Assembly: GCA_041690355.1 (NCBI GenBank)
Contig: JAWLHK010000015.1
Location: 33,842 to 97,841, forward strand
Reading direction: 5' to 3'
Length of the DNA stretch: 64,000 nucleotides
DNA from: JAWLHK01 sp041690355 [NCBI: bacterium]
GTDB taxonomy: Bacteria; J088; JAWLBW01
Position 1 is the stretch's first letter, and the number at the start of each line of letters is the position of its first letter. Below the pieces are notes generated by a model that searched no databases, was not told the origin of the DNA, and was given only the letters and a program-made list of their open reading frames with translations. Position numbers and translations under genes: made by a program. Below, piece after piece: positions 28,244 to 36,213 of this stretch.

Positions 28244-28928
28244 ACATTCTTGATAGCCTTTCGAGACGCTGGCCGACTTTCGCAAAGCGGGTGTCCTCCT
28301 GGCCGTCTCTATCCAGCTGTGCGTAAACGAGTTCTTCCCAATACGGCTGGGTCAAGGCGGCCTGGGCGCGCTCACGAAGGAAATCGCGCACTTCATTCGA
28401 GCAGGCCACGATTGCGCTTTCGAAAGGTTCCGCTTCTGCAAGCAGGGTGACGATGTCTTCCCAATCGTGACTGGCCATGTAGTCCTCTTTGCCGCGATCG
28501 AGGAAAGCCTCAAACTTACAAGCGAGAAAGAGGGGCAGCGGAAATACCTGAATTTCAACTTCGTCTACCACGCGGGATATCCGTTCCCGCATTCCCTCCG
28601 CATACCAGCGATTGCTGAAACCATACTCCTGTCCCACAGGCATGATGTCGACCTTAATCCCGCGGTATCTCCATCGGCAAATCGGCGCATCTTCAGAGTT
28701 GTCATGGGAAAAGCCGAGGCTTCGCAGGCGCTTTTCCACGTTGTGCATCGGCCCAAGCATGGCTTCGATAACGCAATCAACGTCATCCGTCACGCGGATA
28801 TCGACTTGCGCGTGGCTGTCCAGATAGACCCCAATGGCTGCACCACCAACAAATGCGGCGTGGTGTCGAAGTTCCGCAAGACCCTTCGCAACTTCGACAA
28901 GCATATCGAGTGCCGAATTACGACGCAT
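28242..28928 (-). CDS. Nucleotidyltransferase-fold protein (putative toxin of a two-gene module)
   Basis: 228 residues from the ATG at 28928, chosen because it overlaps the upstream gene by 11 bp and begins just before the fold. Minimal nucleotidyltransferase motifs are visible: FVGGAAIGVY (GG motif), the metal-binding TDDVDCVIEAM (Asp-x-Asp) and the third acidic residue in IKVDIMPVG. A helical C-terminal part includes EDYMASHDWEDIVTLLAE, as in AbiEii/DUF6036-type proteins. With the upstream HTH gene it forms a likely toxin-antitoxin or defence pair. The locus is visibly AT-richer than its neighbours. Confidence 0.65.
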   Translation of the reverse strand: MRRNSALDMLVEVAKGLAELRHHAAFVGGAAIGVYLDSHAQVDIRVTDDVDCVIEAMLGPMHNVEKRLRSLGFSHDNSEDAPICRWRYRGIKVDIMPVGQEYGFSNRWYAEGMRERISRVVDEVEIQVFPLPLFLACKFEAFLDRGKEDYMASHDWEDIVTLLAEAEPFESAIVACSNEVRDFLRERAQAALTQPYWEELVYAQLDRDGQEDTRFAKVGQRLERLSRM

Positions 28929-29484
28929 AATTGATTGATGATGAAGCGGCAAGCCTTTGATGCAGTTCTTCAGCGGCCAGCACGCGTTCACGAGAACGAC
29001 CGATCCGAAGCGCATCGACAAGGGCAAGCAGTTCGTGTAGTTCTGGGTCTTTCTGCGCGGCTGGTGGCGCAGAGGGATGCAGGGGAATCAGGATATCGCC
29101 TTGTGCGGGCCCACCGGAATATTCCCAGACATAGTTTTCGGATGCCAGTATGCTTCGATTCAGGGGGGCGCTTGAGTGTGCCGTGGGGATTCCGCGTCTA
29201 CATGGGCCGATCGATGCAGGGAAAGCATACTTCATACCATGAAGCAGAAACTCTTCCAGCGACCTCCGAGCAACCTTTACCTGAGCTTCTTTCGAACCTT
29301 TAACGGCTAATCGTGCAGCCTTCGCGCGCGAAATCGCTTCAAAAGCAACTGAACTGCTGATGCCTAGTTCATCGGCTAGTGACTGGTAACTCCAGGAGTT
29401 CTTTCGATTTTCTTCGACGACCAGTTTCAACAGAACGAAGATGTCTTGTGACTTGAGGGCCAGTCCTTTTGATTCCTGTCTCAT
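28918..29484 (-). CDS. HTH protein, putative antitoxin/autorepressor of the nucleotidyltransferase module
   Basis: 188 residues. The N-terminal winged-HTH-like region (SQDIFVLLKLVV, WSYQSLADELGISSSVAFEA, ISRAKAARLA) resembles MarR-like HTH proteins that accompany nucleotidyltransferase genes. The middle has LEEFLLHGMKYAFPA, and the C-terminal helical part has ELHELLALVDALRIGRSRER. It lies directly upstream of and overlaps the nucleotidyltransferase gene. Its promoter carries a 24-bp near-palindrome and is placed so that the mRNA would start at or next to the ATG. Autoregulation is inferred. Confidence 0.65.
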   Translation of the reverse strand: MRQESKGLALKSQDIFVLLKLVVEENRKNSWSYQSLADELGISSSVAFEAISRAKAARLAVKGSKEAQVKVARRSLEEFLLHGMKYAFPASIGPCRRGIPTAHSSAPLNRSILASENYVWEYSGGPAQGDILIPLHPSAPPAAQKDPELHELLALVDALRIGRSRERVLAAEELHQRLAASSSINYAS

Positions 29485-29490
29485 GCGGTC

Positions 29491-29519
29491 ATTCTAAATT
29501 CGCGAATAAAGAATGTCAA
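29491..29519 (-). promoter_or_regulatory. Strong promoter with overlapping 24-bp palindrome, predicted leaderless start
   Basis: On the minus strand, TTGACA (29514-29519), a 17-bp spacer and TAGAAT (29491-29496). The spacer and -10 form a palindrome (29491-29514; 20 of 24 positions symmetric, centre TTCGCGAA). The -10 ends 7 nt from the ATG at 29484, so transcription should begin at the start codon. Confidence 0.75.
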
Positions 29520-29702
29520 CCAGAGCACGCACGAACGCGAGACCCCCCCTGCCGAGCGAAATTGCTCCGACCCATGGATGGGCTCGGGCGAACGGGATCG
29601 ACCGTTTCTATTCGTGTTGCCGACGGCTGGAAGCAGCGCCCCCTCCTTTCGTCAGGACAGGTTCCAACAACCCCGAGCCTGCGAGGCGTCGCTTCGGGCG
29701 GA

Positions 29703-29731
29703 TTGCAGCTGGAAACGCCTGCACGTATAAT
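29703..29731 (+). promoter_or_regulatory. Promoter and direct-repeat operator of the mazEF-type pair
   Basis: TTGCAG (29703-29708), a 17-bp spacer and TATAAT (29726-29731). Direct repeats CACGTATA lie at 29722-29729 and 29733-29740, 11 bp apart, overlapping the -10 and the predicted start site. This fits autoregulation by the antitoxin. Confidence 0.65.
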
Positions 29732-29747
29732 ACACGTATAGGCTCGC

Positions 29748-29978
29748 GTGCAGAAAAAACTCACGATAACAGTTGATGAGTCGGTCTACGAAGGGCTTTA
29801 CCGGAAAGTGGGTCCGCGGCGAATCAGCCAATTCATTGAGGCGCTCGTCCGCCCCCATGTGCTCGGCGAAGACCTGGCGTCTGCCTATGCTGAAATGGCC
29901 GCTGACGAAGAGCGTGAGACGGTGGCCGAAGACTGGAGCGATGCCTTGATCGAGGATGTCGCCGATGAGACGCGGTGA
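29748..29978 (+). CDS. Ribbon-helix-helix antitoxin of a MazF-type pair
   Basis: 76 residues from a GTG, about 10 nt after the predicted transcription start. The N-terminal half [19 protein letters not shown] then [15 protein letters not shown] is a ribbon-helix-helix DNA-binding fold. The C-terminal half is acidic ([20 protein letters not shown]), the usual toxin-wrapping part. It overlaps the MazF gene by 14 bp. No strong ribosome site is visible at the GTG. Confidence 0.8.
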   Translation: MQKKLTITVDESVYEGLYRKVGPRRISQFIEALVRPHVLGEDLASAYAEMAADEERETVAEDWSDALIEDVADETR

Positions 29979-30288
29979 GGTCTGGTGGGTTAATTTCGGT
30001 CCCTCTGTCGGCGGTGAGATTCAGAAGCAGCGGCCTGCGGTGATTGTCAGCACTGACGCAGCCAATGAACACCTGAACCGTGTACAGGTCGTTCCTCTGA
30101 CGAGTAACGTTGCCCGGCTCTTTCCGAGTGAAGCTTTCGTGGAGTTAGGCGGGAAACGCAGTAAGGCGATGGCCGATCAGATTGCGACCGCAAGCAAATC
30201 GCGGCTCGTCCGAAGGGCCGGTGTCCTCTCTGCAACCGATATGGCCGGCGTCGAGCTGGCGCTCAAGACGCACCTCGGGTTGCTTTAG
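29965..30288 (+). CDS. mazF: MazF/PemK-type endoribonuclease toxin
   Basis: 107 residues from the ATG at 29965, which is 9 nt after GAGG; an ATG at 29956 is also in frame. MazF features are [42 protein letters not shown] and [20 protein letters not shown]. The catalytic Arg (KQRPAVIV) and the Thr/Ser of PLTSN are present. It cleaves mRNA at short motifs when free of its antitoxin. It forms part of a small toxin-antitoxin cluster next to the tRNA genes. Confidence 0.88.
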   Translation: MRRGEVWWVNFGPSVGGEIQKQRPAVIVSTDAANEHLNRVQVVPLTSNVARLFPSEAFVELGGKRSKAMADQIATASKSRLVRRAGVLSATDMAGVELALKTHLGLL

Positions 30289-30299
30289 GGCGTCGAGGC

Positions 30300-30355
30300 G
30301 CGCCCCTCGCTGTCGACCTCCGCGCCACTCCGTTCGCTCAGCTCGGAACGAACGG
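30300..30355. repeat. CTCGGGACGAACGG-type repeat, copy
   Basis: CCCTCGCTGTCGACCTCCG, then CCACTCCGTTCG and CTCGGAACGAACGG. It lies 12 bp after the mazF stop, followed by a heptamer array (30368-30388: AAATCGT, CAATTGA, AAATCAG), the same order as at 16000-16118. Confidence 0.65.
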
Positions 30356-30388
30356 TTATTGGACCGGCAAATCGTCAATTGAAAATCA

Positions 30389-30756
30389 GTCGTGTCCAAA
30401 ATAGGTTCAGCGGGTGACCGTTCGGCCTGAGGAGCCGGGCCTTGGGAACCGAAATTCGATTTGGCTGCATGGTCTCGCAAGGGCGACGTCGCCGGCGTCT
30501 CGAAGGCCCAGCACCGCATGAACAGCGTGTTCAGGAGCTTGAAAACCCGCCATTGACTATGTCTTCGAGCAAGGTCGCGCAGACACTCTGGCCCCTCGAC
30601 CACCTCGGGGCGAACGGATATCCGCAAGTTTATGGAGGTGCCAACCTGCTTCATGGAAGGGACGAGTCCGACAGCGAACCTGGCGGAATCTCACGGCTTC
30701 AGCTTGCCGCCGTTACGCTTCTTGGACAGCAATGATTGAAAATCGTCAATCGAATG
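30389..30756. other. Repeat-rich non-coding stretch
   Basis: It holds the 31-bp motif shared with 16976-17006 (30429-30459), a variant CTCGGGGCGAACGG at about 30603-30616, and a heptamer run at 30731-30751 (AATGATT, GAAAATC, GTCAATC). A 97-codon open frame at 30442-30735 starts inside repeat sequence and shows no family features, so I do not call it a gene. Confidence 0.5.
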
Positions 30757-30813
30757 GCGCTCCCTCGCCGTCGACCTCCGCTCCACTACGGTTGGTCAGC
30801 TCGGGACGAACGG
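30757..30813. repeat. CTCGGGACGAACGG-type repeat, copy
   Basis: CTCCCTCGCCGTCGACCTCC, then CTCCACTACGGTTGGTCAGC and TCGGGACGAACGG. It ends 23 bp before the stop codon of the fascin/dipeptidase-like gene. Confidence 0.65.
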
Positions 30814-30835
30814 AACAGAGCAGGGCAGAGCAGGC

Positions 30836-33061
30836 TTACTTCGCCGCCGCTTCGGCGGCTTCCCAGACCCGGATGAGGGCTTCGGCCGAGCGGAACAGCG
30901 GCTCGAGATCGGCATCGGTGGTGCCGTCGCGGCGTACGTCTTCGACGTATTCCGGCAGCAGGCCGATGTGCACCATGCCCTCTTCGTTGAAGTCGACGAC
31001 GCGCTCGCCCAGCGTGGGCTGCTCGAACGTGACTCCGCCGTCGTAGGACTTGAACGGATACGTGATCGGGTTTACCTGGGGCGTCGAGCAGCCTTCGGGA
31101 CCGAAGCGCGGACCCGGCCCCCCGGCGAATCCGTTGAAGTCGAAGGCGAGCGGCTGCGCGGGATTACCGTTGGCCGCTTTGATCTCCGCGGCCATCGCGA
31201 GAAAGCCCTCGGCCATTCTGCCGGGTTGCGCGGGATCGCCGCAGCGGCCGAGGTTCGTGTCGCCGCTGCCGCCGTGACGGTAAATCATGCCGTCGAACTT
31301 GCTGCCGTGAGTCGAGATGGCCGGATACTTGTTGCGGTCGAGAATTTCGAGCGCCTCGACCACCGACCATTGCGGCAGATGCGCGACGTCAATGACCATC
31401 CCGTACGCCATGAGCTCGTCGAACAGGGCGCGTCCCAGGTCGGTGAGGCCGAACGTCTGGCAATAGTCGCCCTCGAGCGAGCCCCCGGCCAGGTCGGGCA
31501 GAATCGGCAGCATGGTGAACACGGGATCCTCGGAGAGCTGCGAGATGTTGACCGGCGCGCGCGAGAAAAATTCCCCGCGCGGCTTGTTCAGGCCGCCCAT
31601 GGTCACGCCGCCGCGATCGAAGCTCGTCCGGATTCCTGGACAGTCGAGCGTGAACGAAGAGTAGTGCCCGCTGTTGATGACGTTGCCGATTTCGAGCGCG
31701 CCGCGCATGCCGTCGCCGGCCGAGAAGCCGTTGTCGAACTTGTGTACCGGAAAGACGACGCGTACGCCTTTTTCGTAATAGCGCTTGACCTGATCCTTGA
31801 CGTGTTCCAGGGTGCACGCCGGCATCCCCGGGGGCGGCGTCAGAAAGCAGTCGAAGACGTTCGAGATCTCGATGCCGAGCACGACGGCGAGTTTCCCCTG
31901 GTTGATCTGGCGGCGCGCCTCTTCCGGCGTCTTGACGATGCGGAACCAGCCGAGCCCGGGTCCGCCCGAGAGCGCGTCGATATAGCGTTCCATGGCATGA
32001 GCCGCGTCAATCTGCAGATCGACGCTGACCATGTCGTTGCAGCCATAAGGCGCTTCCTGAGAGCCGAGGCCGACCATGAGCTCGCAGAGGGCCGAGTTGC
32101 CCGTCGCGTGCTGAAAGATGAGCCGCAGGCCCGCCATATAGGAGCGCTCGAGCCACCGGTAGTACTGCGTCTGGTGCGTGGGAATCTTGCGGGAGTTCGG
32201 CCACGAAGAAAATGTCGGATAACCGTCCGTTGCGTGGTTGAATGCGCCGACCGAGCCCTCGACGAGAATCCGCGGAAGCTTCAGGGGATCGAGCTCCCGG
32301 TCGCCACCGTAGAAGAAGCCGACGATGTCCCTCATGCCGTAGGTGCCGTGCTCTTCGTCGCAATCCCCCAGGGCGTGCTCGACGCCGAGGCGGTGAAACG
32401 GGGCCCCGTGAAAGACGCCGCCGCCGCCGAACCCCAGGTTGGTAAACAGATGCGAGTGGGCGTCGGCGAAGCCGTAGACGTCGCCGTCGGGCCACGGCTC
32501 GCTGCGCACGGTGCCGCTGGCATTCAGCGCCAGTTCGGGATAGACGCTGCAATCGGCGCGGGCCACAAGGCGCAGCGGCGGGGCCTCCTCGGCAGAAACG
32601 AGACCCTCCGCGCCCAGATAAAGACTGGAGTTCAGGTGGCGCAGGAGGTAAGGTGCCGTTTTTCCAGAAGGCCTTTCGAGAGCCCACTCGGCATCTGAGT
32701 AGCGGTGATGATAAGGGATGCGGATGTCGGACTTCCGGTGGGTGCGCCGCAGCGTCCACGTCTCGTCCGAAGCGTCGGCGGCCGTCACGTAATGCCGGTC
32801 CTGATCGTACAGCAGGTAGTGGCCGAGGTCGCTCGGCTGCAGGCGGAATGCCGCCGCCCGCGCCGAACTCCCGGCCGCGAAGGTATAGCCGTCGTCGGCG
32901 CCGCGCAGGTAGCGGCCGTCTTCGAGCACGACGGCAAAGCACCCGCCGGCCAGCTCGTACACCGGGTCTGTGGGGCCGGGCGTATCGGTCTTGCTGCAGC
33001 CGTGGAGAACGAAGGGGAGGAGGGCGAGGAGCGTGCTGAGTACTGGTTGCTTTATCCGCAT
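30836..33061 (-). CDS. Large lipoprotein: fascin-like module plus M19 dipeptidase/amidohydrolase-like domain
   Basis: 741 residues from the ATG at 33061. The lipoprotein signal ends at LHGC (Cys22). Residues about 38-165 resemble a fascin/actin-crosslinking beta-trefoil (GCFAVVLEDGRYLRGADDGY, HYLLYDQDRHYVTAADA). The rest resembles an amidohydrolase with YGFADAHSHLFTNLGFG (HxH metal motif), VLGIEISNVFDC, then MVIDVAHLPQWSVVEALEIL and PAISTHGSKF, which recall the His-bearing segments of membrane dipeptidase M19. It is probably an exported metal-dependent hydrolase; the substrate is unknown. The combination of modules is uncommon. Confidence 0.7.
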   Translation of the reverse strand: MRIKQPVLSTLLALLPFVLHGCSKTDTPGPTDPVYELAGGCFAVVLEDGRYLRGADDGYTFAAGSSARAAAFRLQPSDLGHYLLYDQDRHYVTAADASDETWTLRRTHRKSDIRIPYHHRYSDAEWALERPSGKTAPYLLRHLNSSLYLGAEGLVSAEEAPPLRLVARADCSVYPELALNASGTVRSEPWPDGDVYGFADAHSHLFTNLGFGGGGVFHGAPFHRLGVEHALGDCDEEHGTYGMRDIVGFFYGGDRELDPLKLPRILVEGSVGAFNHATDGYPTFSSWPNSRKIPTHQTQYYRWLERSYMAGLRLIFQHATGNSALCELMVGLGSQEAPYGCNDMVSVDLQIDAAHAMERYIDALSGGPGLGWFRIVKTPEEARRQINQGKLAVVLGIEISNVFDCFLTPPPGMPACTLEHVKDQVKRYYEKGVRVVFPVHKFDNGFSAGDGMRGALEIGNVINSGHYSSFTLDCPGIRTSFDRGGVTMGGLNKPRGEFFSRAPVNISQLSEDPVFTMLPILPDLAGGSLEGDYCQTFGLTDLGRALFDELMAYGMVIDVAHLPQWSVVEALEILDRNKYPAISTHGSKFDGMIYRHGGSGDTNLGRCGDPAQPGRMAEGFLAMAAEIKAANGNPAQPLAFDFNGFAGGPGPRFGPEGCSTPQVNPITYPFKSYDGGVTFEQPTLGERVVDFNEEGMVHIGLLPEYVEDVRRDGTTDADLEPLFRSAEALIRVWEAAEAAAK

Positions 33062-33145
33062 GACGCCCAGAGTGTAACCGGGCGGGCCGCGGGCTAGCAA
33101 GACGGGCACTCGCCCGGTGAGGGCATTGTTGGACGGAATGCGCGC

Positions 33146-33517
33146 TCAGAAGATGGTCACGAGGGCGGCGATTGCCCCGGCCAGGGCCGTCATGAGGCCG
33201 CCCAGCCTCACCAGAAGGCGCGATTCGAGGCGCGACTCGAACAGGCGCATCTCGCTGCGGAGTTCCGTGCGCAGCTCGGACATCTCGCTCCGGAGCTCGG
33301 TACGCAACTCGGACATCTCGCTCCGGAGCTCGGTACGCAGCAGATCCATCTTGGCTTCCAGCGCCGAACCCAGGGCCTTCAAGTCGTCTTTGGTGGCCAG
33401 GTGTTCAGCGATGAGAAGCAGATTTTCGTTCGCCAACGTGTCTGCCTGCCCTTCTGGCATGCCTGCCTCGGTCAGCCGTCTGACGAAGGCGCGCGAATCG
33501 TACAGGGATGACGACAT
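33146..33517 (-). CDS. Coiled-coil tail-anchored small protein with 11-residue repeats
   Basis: 123 residues. The N-terminus SSLYDSRAFVRRLTEAGMPE and LANENLLLIAEHLATKDDLK resembles DUF1640/CCDC90-type proteins. A coiled coil includes three tandem 11-residue units (SEMSELRTELR), encoded by three 33-bp DNA repeats (33248-33346). A C-terminal hydrophobic helix (LVRLGGLMTALAGAIAALVT) anchors it. The hendecad repeat number could change by slippage. Function unknown; often next to toxin or IS genes in other bacteria, but none adjoin it here. Confidence 0.7.
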   Translation of the reverse strand: MSSSLYDSRAFVRRLTEAGMPEGQADTLANENLLLIAEHLATKDDLKALGSALEAKMDLLRTELRSEMSELRTELRSEMSELRTELRSEMRLFESRLESRLLVRLGGLMTALAGAIAALVTIF

Positions 33518-33682
33518 GCCTGGCTCCAGTCTAGCAGTGCGATCGGAAGTTCACGTGGACTCCGCCGGCGATGATAGCACGGCCGCTCGCTTTTCGAGAA
33601 GAAAAATGCGCAATGGGTCGGGGGGGCAGGGGCCCCGGGGAGGCCGCTGGAGTCTTCGGGGCATCGCTGCTACAACATACGG

Positions 33683-34612
33683 ATGAGATTTCTCCTGCAG
33701 ATTGCGCTCGCGGCTTTCCTGCCGGCGTCGCTCCTGAGCGGCTGCCTGCCGTACCTCTTTACGCCCGCCGGCACGCAGACCGTCGTCACGGAGTCGGGCG
33801 GCAAGGCCCGCGAATACCTGCTCTATGTTCCCCCTTCGGTCACGGGCGAGAAGCCCGCGCCGCTCGTCATCACGATCCACGGCTTCTCGCAGTGGCCGGC
33901 GCACCAGCTCTGGCTCAGCCGGTGGAACCGGTTGGCCGAAGCGAAGGGGTTCATCGCCGCGTATCCGTCGGGCACCGGGCTGCCCAAGCGGTGGACGATG
34001 CGCTACGATCCCGCGCCCGACGTGGCGTTCCTGCGGCACATGATCGCCGAGATCGCGCGGAATCATCGGGTGGACGCCACGCGCATCTACGTGAACGGTC
34101 TCTCGAACGGCGGGGGGATGAGCTACCTCCTCGCCTGCGAGCTGGCCGAGCACATCGCCGCCATCGGCGTGGTCGGGGGCGGATTCAGCGAGCCGCCGGG
34201 GGGCTGCCGTCCCGCGCGACCGATGCCGGTCATCGCCTTCCACGGCCGGGCCGATCGCATCGTTCCGTACGAGGGGGGATCGTTTCCGCTGGCGCCCTTT
34301 GCCTTTCCGCGCATCGAAGACTGGGTCGCCGCCTGGGGCGGCCGCAACGGATGCGCGCCCGAGCCGGTGACGGCTGCCGTATCCGCGAACGTCCGTGCGC
34401 TGCGCTACGGGCCGTGCGCAGACCGCTCCGAGGTGATGCTGTACACCATTGAAGACGGCGGCCACACCTGGCCGGGCGGCGAAGAACTGCCCGTCTTCAT
34501 CGCGGGGCATACCACGCAGGAAATCGACGCCACGCGTCTGATGTGGGCCTTCTTCGACAAGCACGCCCGCCGCCCGGGCGCTGCGACGGCGGCGACGTCG
34601 ACCACGCCCTGA
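33683..34612 (+). CDS. Secreted esterase of the PHB depolymerase / LpqC group (lipoprotein)
   Basis: 309 residues. The lipoprotein signal MRFLLQIALAAFLPASLLSG is followed by Cys21. It is an alpha/beta hydrolase with oxyanion region VITIHGFSQ, nucleophile GLSNGGGMSY, acid Asp in AFHGRADRIVPYEGG and His in EDGGHTWPGG. This is the layout of polyhydroxybutyrate depolymerase/feruloyl esterase (LpqC) proteins. It probably acts on short-chain polyesters or plant esters at the cell surface. It is followed after 95 bp by a periplasmic protein gene. Confidence 0.82.
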   Translation: MRFLLQIALAAFLPASLLSGCLPYLFTPAGTQTVVTESGGKAREYLLYVPPSVTGEKPAPLVITIHGFSQWPAHQLWLSRWNRLAEAKGFIAAYPSGTGLPKRWTMRYDPAPDVAFLRHMIAEIARNHRVDATRIYVNGLSNGGGMSYLLACELAEHIAAIGVVGGGFSEPPGGCRPARPMPVIAFHGRADRIVPYEGGSFPLAPFAFPRIEDWVAAWGGRNGCAPEPVTAAVSANVRALRYGPCADRSEVMLYTIEDGGHTWPGGEELPVFIAGHTTQEIDATRLMWAFFDKHARRPGAATAATSTTP

Positions 34613-34707
34613 TCGCGGCAGCCCACGGGGTCGCCCCGCGCCCTGCGGGCGTTCTGGGATGACGATTTTCGTCCGGCGTCGGAGCATGGAGGCCGAGAGG
34701 TGCCGAC

Positions 34708-35415
34708 ATGCAAAAGTTCTGGATAGCGCTGGCCGCCGTAGTATTGTTTCCCCTTTCTGCCGCCGCTGACTTGTCGGGCGACCTGCGGGTCACCACGCGG
34801 GACCCCGAGGGTAAGACCATGACCCAGACAGGTAGAATCTACCTCGATGGGGAGCCCGATTCGCCCCGGCGCGCGATGCGCATGGAACTGCAGCCCGAGG
34901 GGGCCCCCGAGAAGATGGTCTTTCTGACGCGCCCGCAGGACGAGGCGGTCTACATGATCATGCCGTCTTCGAGAACGTACATGAAGATGAGCGTCGAAGA
35001 AGGGCGCGAAAAGGCCCCGACGCCTCCGGGCGGGGGCATGTCGCCCGAGGACTTCAAGGACGTCGGCACCGAGCGGGTCAACGGACGCGAAACGGTCGTC
35101 AAGGAAGCTCCGATCCGCGAAGGAGAAAAGCAGGTGGGAACTGTCAGAGTCTATCTGGCCCCCGACTTGAAGAACGAGCCCATCAAGAGTGAAGTGCGCA
35201 CGCAAGAAGGGCTGACGACGACCACGGTCATCGAAAATCCGAGTACCGACAGCGTGCCCGCCGATCTCTTCACGCTGCCGGCCGGCTACACCGAAATGGA
35301 GCTCCCCTCGATGAGCCAGATGATGAAGGGGATGGAAAAGGGAGCCCGGGAAGAAGCCGAAAAGGAGGCGCAGGAAGAGGCGCTCGAAGGGGTCCGCGAC
35401 AAGCTTCCCTTCTGA
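34708..35415 (+). CDS. Periplasmic DUF4412-like protein
   Basis: 235 residues with a Sec signal peptide (LAAVVLFPLSAAADL). The pattern is that of LolA-fold DUF4412 proteins: SGDLRVTTRDPEGKTMTQTG, then YMIMPSSRTYMKM, VGTERVNGRETVVKE and DLFTLPAGYTEMELP near the end. The C-terminus is a charged helix (EEAEKEAQEEALEGVRDKL). DUF4412 proteins are predicted to bind lipid or lipoprotein parts in the periplasm; the role is unproven. GAGAGG lies upstream of the ATG. Confidence 0.7.
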   Translation: MQKFWIALAAVVLFPLSAAADLSGDLRVTTRDPEGKTMTQTGRIYLDGEPDSPRRAMRMELQPEGAPEKMVFLTRPQDEAVYMIMPSSRTYMKMSVEEGREKAPTPPGGGMSPEDFKDVGTERVNGRETVVKEAPIREGEKQVGTVRVYLAPDLKNEPIKSEVRTQEGLTTTTVIENPSTDSVPADLFTLPAGYTEMELPSMSQMMKGMEKGAREEAEKEAQEEALEGVRDKLPF

Positions 35416-35562
35416 GAACGAAGTCATCGCCGCTGTACACGCGGCTGTTCACGCTGCTGCTCGCACGCGACCGCAGAATTCGCAGCTCCCGAATGGTCCC
35501 CTTGGCGTGACTGGCCGCCCCCCCGGCGCTATGGTATAACTCGGGGACAGGGGAGGAGCACC

Positions 35563-36150
35563 ATGGCGCACATCGACCTCAAGAACGAGTTTCCCGGTAT
35601 CGTCGGCCTCATGTACTACAAGGCGTCGACGGGAAAGGCCATGGCCGATCTGGCGCAGGCGGTGCTGCGCGGGCCGTCGTCGCTCACGCCGGGCGAGCGG
35701 GAGATCATTGCCGCCCGGGTCTCGAAGCTGAACCAGTGTGAATTCTGCTGGACGTCGCACGCGGCCGCCGCGTCGGAGCTGAATCCGCAGCTCGGCGACG
35801 GACTGCTCCCCATCGTGCAGGGGGATGCGTCGGCGGCGGTCTCGCCGAAGCTGCAGAGCCTGCTGCGCATCGCCGAAAAGGTGCAGCAGAGCGGCCGCGC
35901 CGTGCTGCCCGAAGATGTGGGGGCCGCGAAGGCGCAGGGGGCCACCGACGAAGAAATTCACGACACCGTGCTTGTGGCCGCCGCGTTCTGCTTCTTCAAC
36001 CGCTGCGTCGACGGCCTGGGAACCAAGGTTCCCGACGACGTTTCTTTCTATGCGGAAAGCGGAAAATTTCTCGCGAAGATGGGGTACAAGCGCCCGAGCG
36101 CGATCGGCCGGTTCTTCATGAACCGCATGCTCAAGCGCCCCCGCGCCTGA
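35563..36150 (+). CDS. AhpD/carboxymuconolactone decarboxylase-family protein
   Basis: 195 residues. The AhpD-like core is LTPGEREIIAARVSKLNQCE then the redox motif CEFCWTSHAAAA (C-x2-C-x3-H). The second half has EIHDTVLVAAAFCFFNRCVD. Such proteins act as thiol peroxidase partners or alkylhydroperoxidase-like enzymes. GGGAGGAGC precedes the ATG. The family assignment is firm; the physiological electron donor and substrate are not known. Confidence 0.82.
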   Translation: MAHIDLKNEFPGIVGLMYYKASTGKAMADLAQAVLRGPSSLTPGEREIIAARVSKLNQCEFCWTSHAAAASELNPQLGDGLLPIVQGDASAAVSPKLQSLLRIAEKVQQSGRAVLPEDVGAAKAQGATDEEIHDTVLVAAAFCFFNRCVDGLGTKVPDDVSFYAESGKFLAKMGYKRPSAIGRFFMNRMLKRPRA

Positions 36151-36213
36151 CCCCGCCCCTTTCCCCCCCGCACGCTCGTCCGTGGCGACGGACGACCGTC
36201 GACCCAGGGACTG

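Noticed and set aside
30442-30735. 97-codon frame in repeat-rich DNA
   Set aside because: It begins inside a shared repeat motif and has no recognisable fold or ribosome site.
30968-32698. Plus-strand open frame opposite the fascin/dipeptidase-like gene
   Set aside because: It has no start signal or family features, and the minus-strand protein has a lipobox and metal motifs.
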